A DNA stretch of 20,313 bases from DASYAN01 sp034431765 (lineage in GTDB: Bacteria; Chloroflexota; Ktedonobacteria; Ktedonobacterales; Ktedonobacteraceae): the NCBI GenBank assembly GCA_034431765.1, contig DAOUDD010000085.1, positions 1-20,313 of the forward strand, written 5' to 3'. A model generated the notes under the pieces. That model was not told the origin of the DNA. It saw only the letters and a program-made list of their open reading frames with translations, and searched no databases. A program made the translations under genes and the position numbers. Positions 14,569-20,313 of the stretch are shown in pieces; the first letter of the stretch is position 1; each line of letters opens with the position of its first letter.

Positions 14569-14612
14569 TTCTGCTTTCGACTCTTTCCATACCTCGTGTA
14601 GAGTGTACCTTT

Positions 14613-15410
14613 TTAAGCGAGGAAGGCAGCGAGACGTTGACTAACCTGTTCTGATGCTTCAACAGCAAGCCAGTGACCATTTTGCGGGAAATGTTCGACC
14701 TGAGCAGCGCCAAACTGTTCTGCATACTCTGGTCCAATAAAGGGATCTTTATCTCCCCAAAGCACAAGGGTAGGAACATGAGCCGTCAAGGTGTGAAGAC
14801 GCTCCTCTCGTGCAACAAAATCCTGCGGATTGATGCTGCGATACAACTTTAGCATCATGCGCCGTGTCTGAGGCTTTGCCAGGGAGAGAGCATAAGAAGC
14901 ACGTACGTACTCTGTACTTAACAGAGGAGCATTTTGTCTCATTGTCTTCTCATACGTAGGAAGTGTCAGCGTTACCATTGCCAACTCTCCTATGAGTGGC
15001 GTACGGAACAAACGAGCAGCACCATGCCACTGGTAGCGTGAGCTAAAGCTAGAACCACCGATAATTGCCAGGCTCTGTACTTTTTGCGGATGTGTTATCG
15101 CCCATGACAGACCGTATGTAGCCCCAAAATCTGCAACAACGAGATTCAACGGCGTTGGAATAGCCGCACCTTCTACCAGTTCGTCAATAAAACGAGCCAT
15201 GTTCTCCAAAGAGCAGGAGAAATCTGCTGGAGCTACAGAACGTCCAAATCCTGGCAAGTCGGGTGCGAAACAACGATGCTGACCCTCTAAATGCTTGATC
15301 ACACCGCTCCACATGTCAGCAGAGTCAGGAGCTCCGTGTAGGAAGAGGACGGGGGGGCCAGAACCGGCTGTTGCTAGATAGACATTGACTCCTTGAATCA
15401 TAAGTGCCAT
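14613..15410 (-). CDS. Alpha/beta hydrolase with aspartate nucleophile (dehalogenase/epoxide hydrolase-like)
   Basis: 265 residues. Oxyanion motif HGAP (25-28) follows the first core strand (PPVLFLHGAP). DLPGFGRS (51-58) is typical of the family. The nucleophile elbow reads VVADFGATYG, placing Asp94 where serine hydrolases have serine, as in haloalkane dehalogenases and epoxide hydrolases. The catalytic acid is probably Asp222 (WGDKDPF) and the base His246 (NGHWLAVE). Haloalkane dehalogenases usually have Trp after the nucleophile to bind halide; here it is Phe95. An epoxide hydrolase or other ester/halide substrate is possible. A cap domain lies at about 120-205. The start has GAGGAGAG just upstream and a good promoter. 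Confidence 0.88.
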   Translation of the reverse strand: MALMIQGVNVYLATAGSGPPVLFLHGAPDSADMWSGVIKHLEGQHRCFAPDLPGFGRSVAPADFSCSLENMARFIDELVEGAAIPTPLNLVVADFGATYGLSWAITHPQKVQSLAIIGGSSFSSRYQWHGAARLFRTPLIGELAMVTLTLPTYEKTMRQNAPLLSTEYVRASYALSLAKPQTRRMMLKLYRSINPQDFVAREERLHTLTAHVPTLVLWGDKDPFIGPEYAEQFGAAQVEHFPQNGHWLAVEASEQVSQRLAAFLA

Positions 15411-15955
15411 ATTCTCTCCTCAAAAAGGGTAGTCAAAAATAGATGTGTGCATTAGCCTCATTGTATGTTTTGCAAGTGCGTTTTGCAATTGAGTTTGAAA
15501 ACCCCTATCTACACTGGCGCTATGAGACCCCCGCCTTTGTAAAAGAGAATGGAATGTCAGAGCGCTAATAACTCTTTGTAATCGACTCAAACACCCATAG
15601 AACAAAAGGAAAGCTTACTCGTTACCTGTAGAGATAGACAGGTGCTGACAGGTTAATTCTCCTGCCCCAAAAACTGACTGAAATAACGGGGTTTTCTACG
15701 AGCGCAACGGCTATACTATCCATGTGCAGAGAGACTACTGGTGGGGTACAGCGTCTGGCGAGCGTTGATTGTGGAACCCAACGCAACCCAGCCGTTCGCA
15801 CTTCCCCTTCTCCCCGTTGAGCCATTGACGAAGCGAGGCGCAATAGCATCCGTTGACGGCAGAGGGCAAGGCGAGAGATGCCATCGGATATGGCGTCGAT
15901 GTGCACACCGGTAGAAACTCGAACAGGACAGTATAAGAGAAAGGAGAGACAACGT
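15411..15955. other. 545-bp divergent intergenic region with long leader of the DUF4177-like gene
   Basis: The left part (to about 15650) is AT-richer and holds the hydrolase promoter. The right part, about 15720-15955, is GC-richer and full of short inverted repeats: GCGTTG/CAACGC (15762-15767 with 15779-15784), GCCAT/ATGGC around CGGAT near 15890, and a repeated CCGTTGA. A TATACT at 15712-15717 would start a leader of about 230 nt, but its -35 is poor; a TATAAG at 15932-15937 is an alternative. Long minus-strand frames here look like non-coding shadows. Confidence 0.45.
15460..15488 (-). promoter_or_regulatory. Hydrolase promoter with direct-repeat operator-like boxes
   Basis: On the minus strand: TTGCAA (15483-15488), 17-bp spacer, TACAAT (15460-15465). 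TTGCAAAAC occurs twice with a 13-bp period (15467-15475 and 15480-15488 on the plus strand), one copy covering the -35 and one in the spacer, as expected of an operator. The leader is about 43 nt. Confidence 0.6.
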
Positions 15956-16288
15956 ATGACACCATGGGCTTATAAGGTCGTCTACATCGACTACCGTGGG
16001 CGGATCTCGGTTGAAGGGACGGAGACGTTGATCGGCAACGAGAGACGCAGCGCCTTTGCTCGCCGCTACATGAACAGCCTGGGACGTGAGGGTTGGGAGC
16101 TGGTGGGCATTCAGCCGCTCACAGCAAACTCGGCCTACTACATCTTCAAGCGTCCTGCTCAGGAGGGTGATTTCACGGAGGAACCTCCACAGGCATCCAC
16201 CGAACAAGCACCAACCACGCCTGCCACACCTACAACCGAGCAGTCCAGCACAGCGCAAGCAGGAAGTCCAACTATCGAGACTGCCTGA
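15956..16288 (+). CDS. DUF4177-like small protein with Thr/Pro-rich tail
   Basis: 110 residues from ATG 15956, which has AAGGAGAG (15941-15948) at 7-nt spacing; an ATG at 15878 lacks one. Residues 4-67 (WAYKVVYIDYRG, then SLGREGWELVGIQP, then YYIFKRP) match the DUF4177 pattern, in which a strand, a helix ending in GxEGWELV and a last strand ending in FKR make a small alpha/beta fold of unknown role. The C-terminal 40 residues are Thr/Pro/Ala/Gln-rich and probably disordered. The gene stands alone between a long leader and a strong terminator. Confidence 0.8.
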   Translation: MTPWAYKVVYIDYRGRISVEGTETLIGNERRSAFARRYMNSLGREGWELVGIQPLTANSAYYIFKRPAQEGDFTEEPPQASTEQAPTTPATPTTEQSSTAQAGSPTIETA

Positions 16289-16302
16289 CGGATGCTGCAT
16301 CG

Positions 16303-16365
16303 GCCCCCCTCGTGGGCACCTCTGCTACTGGGCAGAGATCTCCACGAGGGGGGCTGTCTCTTTTT
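16303..16365 (+). terminator. Nested-hairpin terminator between convergent genes
   Basis: A 13-bp perfect GC-rich stem (16303-16315 with 16342-16354) encloses a second 6-bp stem CTCTGC/GCAGAG (16320-16325 with 16332-16337). T-rich sequence ctgtctcttttt follows on the plus strand (16354-16365). On the minus strand no T-run follows, but the stem is 12 bp past the end of the DUF2298 gene and could protect that 3' end too. Confidence 0.8.
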
Positions 16366-18915
16366 CTACCTCACTTTGTAAATCGTTACACTGCCGTGCT
16401 GATAGACGACCTGCATGAAGGTTTCAAAGCGCTGTAAATCCACTTTTACAATCTGCCCATTTTGCTGTTTCTGTCCAAACCAGATACGCTCTAGTGGTCC
16501 AACATAGAGATACTGCGCGTTGTACTTTGCCATTGCCGTCAGCACATTTTGCGGATTGCTATCAGTGTAGATAGTCCGCACATCGTCCTGGCGATGGTTA
16601 AAGTTTTCAACATTGGTATTGTTGGTCAGCCAACCGAGCCGCCATTGATACTCGTGCCCGCTCCAACCCATTAATGTGGGCAGGCCGGTGAAGGCAGAGA
16701 TACGTGAAAGAGTAGTGAAGTCAAAATAAGTCTGTGTGCCAACCGCTTCAACGATGACAGGATCACCCTCTATATGCTCATTGATCCAGCGAATGGCAGG
16801 GTAGTCATCACGGATATCATCGTTGCAGCCTTCAGCATTTGGATCGGGCGGGTAACAATGCTGCAGATAGGTCATGCCATCCAGATTGTTGCTCGGTTGC
16901 AGTGTATACTCACCTGTTAGCGGATTATATTCACGCAGACGTGCTGATGGTGCCAGAAGCGGGTATGTCATGGATGCGAGCAACAGCAGTACCAACGCAA
17001 GACCCCACGCCGCTTGCCCACCATATTGCAGTCTCCGTTGCAGCTTGTTTGCCAGACGCGATCTTCCTACACGCTCAACGAGAAAGAACAGGGCGCAACC
17101 TGAGACAATAGAGAGTAGCGACCAGGCCTGAAAGTAGAACTTGAAGACTGTATTCAGCCGTGGTTGATCTCCAAAGGCGTCTTTCAGGAAAACAACTTCG
17201 CAGAGGGCGACGAGGAAAAAGGCCACCACGCCCAGCAGCAGGGTAAAGACATGCGCACGATCATAAATATGCTGGAAGAGCATAATGATTCCAGTACAGC
17301 CAATAGTTGCCATAAAGACAAACGAGGTACTATTTGGAATCAGGATTAACGCAAGAATATCTGCTACGAAGAGCACGACAAAACTTGTTACCACAGCCTT
17401 AAAGCGGGGAAGGAGCTGTGCGTCATCGCTGAAGAGCGGCTCACGCCATGAACTGTAAACGAGCAGGGAGAGAAATAGGAACAGGAATAACCCATAGATG
17501 AGCAGCTCTGCTCCCAATGGAGAACGATCAGCCACCTGCACCAGCCCTATACCCTGTGCTGGTGCAATATATGTCAGGTAGAAGGGGAGGAAGAAGAGAA
17601 ATGCCAGCACCAACAGGCTGAGACAGGCCGAGGCAATATCCACCACTAGCTCAAAGCTGAATTTTCGCTCGTATAACAACCATTGTTGCAGCGCGATACA
17701 GACCACTACCAGTCCAGCGTATGTGGGCAGATCCCACCCGTTCATGACGAACAGCTCACCTATTGTCAGCGCCGTCATGATCAATGTGATTGGGAGACGC
17801 CAGCCCCGCCCAAAGACAAACAGACCCAGTCCTTCACTCTCTAATAAGAGATTAAACGCCAGGGCAATCGCCAGCACAGTAAACGCGAGCGTCAGTACAT
17901 GCGCATGAAAGCAGGAAAGCAAGAAGCTAAAAGCAGGAAACTCGTTGATCGTCCTGTCAATAACACGCGAGGGCGAGAACCAGTCATATGCCAGGGTTGA
18001 GCTTTTTGCATTGCCGTGCTGAATCCACCACTGCTGGGTCGCGGCAAGATTGCCAAGAATCAAGCCGATTATCATACTGAGCATGCCAAAGGGAATCGCA
18101 CCCAATAGCTTTGGATAGACGCTATCGGCAGGCTCCAGCACGATCTCTTGCTGCCTCTCAAGTGGGGGCTGTGTTTCTCCAGCGTCCTCGGCCGTCGGCT
18201 CCTGTTCATCCTGTTCATCCTGTTCTTCAAGTGCTGGCTCTGATAAGGAAACTGCAGATGGTGTTGCTTTTGCACGCAGATGTTTTGCCCAGGTCACGAT
18301 GTTTGTAGTGACGCCAAAGAGATTCACGGCTGTCAATCCGAAAAACATGGAGATCCCTGTGTTAAAGGCGATAGAAGGAGCCTGTCCTATTAATTTGGCG
18401 AGCGAGGCAAGGGTGAAGTGAGCGTAGTAGTAGTAGTTGATGCTATAGCCAGCGAACCACATATCATTCGGCGGGAAATGGGGGCTACGCATAATCGACG
18501 TGATCAAGCCCTCATCCATAAATGCCTCGAACGAGCGAATGTCTGGTCGGTAGGAACGCAGGAAACCCAGCAAGAAGACCATGCCGAAGAAGACGAATTC
18601 GGTGAGCAGAACATAGCCGAGATTGCTGCGCACGACTTTGACTATCGTCTGCCGTGTCTGTCGCGAACGCCAGAAGCTCAAGGCATTCCCAGCAAGCAGC
18701 GCCAGGGCAATTGCAAGGATAAAAAGCTGGCTATAGGGCAAAGCGTGGAAGACTATCAGAGGGAACCAGATGCCAAAGGCAAATAGGGTCAGGGCCAGTG
18801 TCTTGCTAAAGGCCCAGCCGCGATCAGGCAGATTGTGAAAGACTGTGACAGTAAGCGGCAAGCAGATCAGGCCCAGCGCCTGCACCAGTGCCCACATTCG
18901 CAAAAGCTCAAACAT
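16366..18915 (-). CDS. Chlor_Arch_YYY / DUF2298 polytopic membrane protein
   Basis: 849 residues with well over ten membrane helices and a soluble C-terminal domain (about 690-849). The run of four tyrosines at 161-164 (SINYYYYAHF) is the defining motif of the Chlor_Arch_YYY family. MDEG at 133-136, after the first helical region, is placed like the acidic motif of GT-C glycosyltransferases, and the family is thought to act on envelope glycans or lipids. An acidic low-complexity insert at about 215-265 contains the repeat EQDEQDEQ. The C-terminal part has FTGLPTLMGWSGHEYQWR, typical of the family. The ATG is 12 nt after the DUF4388 stop with only a weak GAG as binding site, so coupled translation is likely. 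Confidence 0.9.
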   Translation of the reverse strand: MFELLRMWALVQALGLICLPLTVTVFHNLPDRGWAFSKTLALTLFAFGIWFPLIVFHALPYSQLFILAIALALLAGNALSFWRSRQTRQTIVKVVRSNLGYVLLTEFVFFGMVFLLGFLRSYRPDIRSFEAFMDEGLITSIMRSPHFPPNDMWFAGYSINYYYYAHFTLASLAKLIGQAPSIAFNTGISMFFGLTAVNLFGVTTNIVTWAKHLRAKATPSAVSLSEPALEEQDEQDEQEPTAEDAGETQPPLERQQEIVLEPADSVYPKLLGAIPFGMLSMIIGLILGNLAATQQWWIQHGNAKSSTLAYDWFSPSRVIDRTINEFPAFSFLLSCFHAHVLTLAFTVLAIALAFNLLLESEGLGLFVFGRGWRLPITLIMTALTIGELFVMNGWDLPTYAGLVVVCIALQQWLLYERKFSFELVVDIASACLSLLVLAFLFFLPFYLTYIAPAQGIGLVQVADRSPLGAELLIYGLFLFLFLSLLVYSSWREPLFSDDAQLLPRFKAVVTSFVVLFVADILALILIPNSTSFVFMATIGCTGIIMLFQHIYDRAHVFTLLLGVVAFFLVALCEVVFLKDAFGDQPRLNTVFKFYFQAWSLLSIVSGCALFFLVERVGRSRLANKLQRRLQYGGQAAWGLALVLLLLASMTYPLLAPSARLREYNPLTGEYTLQPSNNLDGMTYLQHCYPPDPNAEGCNDDIRDDYPAIRWINEHIEGDPVIVEAVGTQTYFDFTTLSRISAFTGLPTLMGWSGHEYQWRLGWLTNNTNVENFNHRQDDVRTIYTDSNPQNVLTAMAKYNAQYLYVGPLERIWFGQKQQNGQIVKVDLQRFETFMQVVYQHGSVTIYKVR

Positions 18916-18927
18916 TACAATTCTCGA

Positions 18928-20205
18928 TTAGCTAGCTCGATCAGATTCGTGGCGTTGCAGGGCGAAATCCTCGAACATCGCCTCCCACACATCCTGATTT
19001 TCCAGACGTTCACGTGGACTGGCGACGCGGGCGTTGATCATCTCAAAGAGTGCACTCAGCAGGCGTTGTAGCACCGCTGAAGCCTCATCATAGAAGCCTG
19101 CCGCCTTCTTGATATCGCCGCTCATGACCTCATAGCATAGCGCGGCAAAATTCTCGGTGTCGATATGGTTATGCTCAACGCGGAACTGGTAGCTGCCAAT
19201 ATGCCAGAGATTTTCGTTGATCATCAGTGTGCGCAAGGTATTAGCATCCAGGTCAATACTATTGCTGCGACAGGCATCTGTAAGCGCATCCATCGTCCAG
19301 TTGATAAAATCAGCGAGCGCCGGCAACTGCTCCATCGGGGAATGTTTTTTGTCCCACTCCTGCTCCATTTTACTGATCAAGCTGAACAGATCGAAGTGCT
19401 CCAGGCGCAGTTTCTCGGCTGGGTCAGGTAGTCGAACCTTGCGTCCATTGCTGACAGAAGGGGTCTCCTGGTAGACGGGCACGAGTAGTCCCATCTGCAC
19501 CAGTTGAGCCAGTTCGCGCGCGACATCCATCTCAGGACGGCGCATTGCGGTAGCGATACGGCGTACACGTCGATACAGGTTGACGTGAGTAAATAATTCC
19601 AGTGTACGAATATCGAAGCGTATGGCAGAGGAGATGGTGGGCGTGAGTTGCAGCGTTGTACGCATCCCCTGTGGAAGCTGTTTTAGCATCTCCTGCCAAT
19701 CGTCGCTGTAGCGAATCATCTCCATTGTGGCGCGCATAACCTCGATATCAAGAGGAGCCTCGCCGTAGGGAAGCAATTTCTGGACGTTTGGCGCTGAGAA
19801 GAATTCATATGTGCCTTCCTGCCAGAGTGATAGCTCACGAGCGGTCCACAGCGCTTTGGTCTTGAGCGCCTCGCGCAACTGCTGCTCCGTAATCGCGCCC
19901 ATCATGATCAAGCGCTCGCCGATACGTTTGCCTAACGCATCCTGGAGCTGTTGAGCGTGCGCCTGCTCGATGTGGTGGTACGTAGTCATCCCCAGTTGTT
20001 GCAACACATCGCCAAGCGTCAAAGCACCCACATCCTGCTCTGCACAGTTCGCAAGCTTGCCTTCATTAAAATAAAGAACGCCTGTCTTGCCATTGCTATG
20101 GTTGAGATGGATGGCACCGGTCATACTCCCTAACTCGACGACCTGCAGGATCTCGACAAGGCCAAAATCCTGTAGTGATCCAGATAAGGCTGTCTCTGTA
20201 TTCAT
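18928..20205 (-). CDS. DUF4388 (PatA N-terminal-like) protein
   Basis: 425 residues. Residues 6-100 carry the DUF4388 pattern LSGSLQDFGLVEILQVVELG, TGAIHLNHSNGKTGVLYFNE and GKLANC, found at the N-terminus of PatA-type response regulators and of many Chloroflexi, cyanobacterial and Deltaproteobacterial signalling proteins, often with gliding or polarity functions. A segment resembling a GspE/PilB N-terminal domain follows (about 75-150: GKRIGERLIMMGAITEQQLR), then a winged-helix-like region and a helical end. There is no receiver or kinase domain. The ATG at 20205 has GGGAG just upstream. The ATG at 20280 lies inside the -10 box and cannot be the start. It is followed after 12 nt by the DUF2298 gene. 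Confidence 0.85.
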   Translation of the reverse strand: MNTETALSGSLQDFGLVEILQVVELGSMTGAIHLNHSNGKTGVLYFNEGKLANCAEQDVGALTLGDVLQQLGMTTYHHIEQAHAQQLQDALGKRIGERLIMMGAITEQQLREALKTKALWTARELSLWQEGTYEFFSAPNVQKLLPYGEAPLDIEVMRATMEMIRYSDDWQEMLKQLPQGMRTTLQLTPTISSAIRFDIRTLELFTHVNLYRRVRRIATAMRRPEMDVARELAQLVQMGLLVPVYQETPSVSNGRKVRLPDPAEKLRLEHFDLFSLISKMEQEWDKKHSPMEQLPALADFINWTMDALTDACRSNSIDLDANTLRTLMINENLWHIGSYQFRVEHNHIDTENFAALCYEVMSGDIKKAAGFYDEASAVLQRLLSALFEMINARVASPRERLENQDVWEAMFEDFALQRHESDRAS

Positions 20206-20278
20206 AACATCTCCCAGGGTGCCAGAACGGTCTGAATTTTCTATGGCGATCTCAGTGGAAAGAACTCCTCTGTTGTGC

Positions 20279-20307
20279 ATTATATCAAAGGTTGTACCAG
20301 ATTAACA
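20279..20307 (-). promoter_or_regulatory. Promoter of the DUF4388-DUF2298 operon
   Basis: On the minus strand: TGTTAA (20302-20307), 17-bp spacer, extended -10 TGATATAAT (20279-20287). Transcription would begin near 20272, leaving a leader of about 67 nt before ATG 20205. Confidence 0.6.
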
Positions 20308-20313
20308 ACTGTG

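Noticed and set aside
15622..16300. Overlapping minus-strand frames of 76-194 codons
   Set aside because: No ribosome binding sites, low-quality composition, and they oppose the DUF4177-like gene, whose conserved motifs fix the coding strand.

Overview
The window looks like a chromosomal segment of a Chloroflexota bacterium, probably of the Ktedonobacteria. The reasons are the membrane protein of the Chlor_Arch_YYY/DUF2298 family, which is largely confined to Chloroflexi and archaea, a DUF4388 protein beside it, a 39-residue tandem-repeat protein of a kind I associate with Ktedonobacteria, and intermediate GC with many long intergenic leaders. The lineage is an inference; no rRNA or tRNA gene was seen. 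Most of the window is ordinary single-copy chromosome. No insertion sequence, phage or CRISPR array is present.

Layout. 1-615 is the 3' end of a gene for a repeat protein cut by the window edge. 616-1185 has no convincing gene. A four-helix membrane protein with a YPP-repeat tail (1186-2046, minus) diverges from uvrC (2401-4482). A FmdB-type zinc-ribbon gene and a 69-codon gene follow as an operon that ends at a clear terminator (5471-5501). Next come a soluble histidine kinase (5647-6486) and, converging on it, a two-helix membrane protein (6531-7136, minus). A plus-strand run holds a TfoX-N-domain protein, dUTPase (apparently leaderless) and a J-domain protein whose start overlaps the dUTPase stop. 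On the minus strand are a 37-codon membrane microprotein gene (8775-8888) and a GT39-like glycosyltransferase (9046-10728) that carries an in-frame repeat/palindrome insert.

From 10955 to 14568 five plus-strand genes lie close together: a linker-rich unknown protein, rsmD (overlapping by 20 nt), a VOC-fold protein, a helix-turn-helix protein and a six-helix membrane protein. In the last two pairs the stop codon of one gene forms part of the ribosome binding site of the next, so they are probably co-translated. A minus-strand alpha/beta hydrolase with an aspartate nucleophile (14613-15410) diverges from a DUF4177-like protein (15956-16288), which has a long leader and a nested-hairpin terminator. 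The right end is a minus-strand pair: a DUF4388 regulator-like protein followed after 12 nt by the large DUF2298 membrane protein.

How the genes work together. uvrC (nucleotide excision repair), dut (dUTP removal) and rsmD (16S rRNA methylation) are housekeeping genes. The two polytopic proteins with acidic residues after the first membrane region (9046-10728 and 16366-18915) are likely GT-C-type enzymes of the cell envelope. The DUF4388 gene may regulate or accompany the second one. No defence or biosynthetic island is evident. The most unusual items are the microprotein, the insert in the glycosyltransferase, the modular UvrC insertions, the leaderless dUTPase and the highly similar tandem repeats at the left edge.
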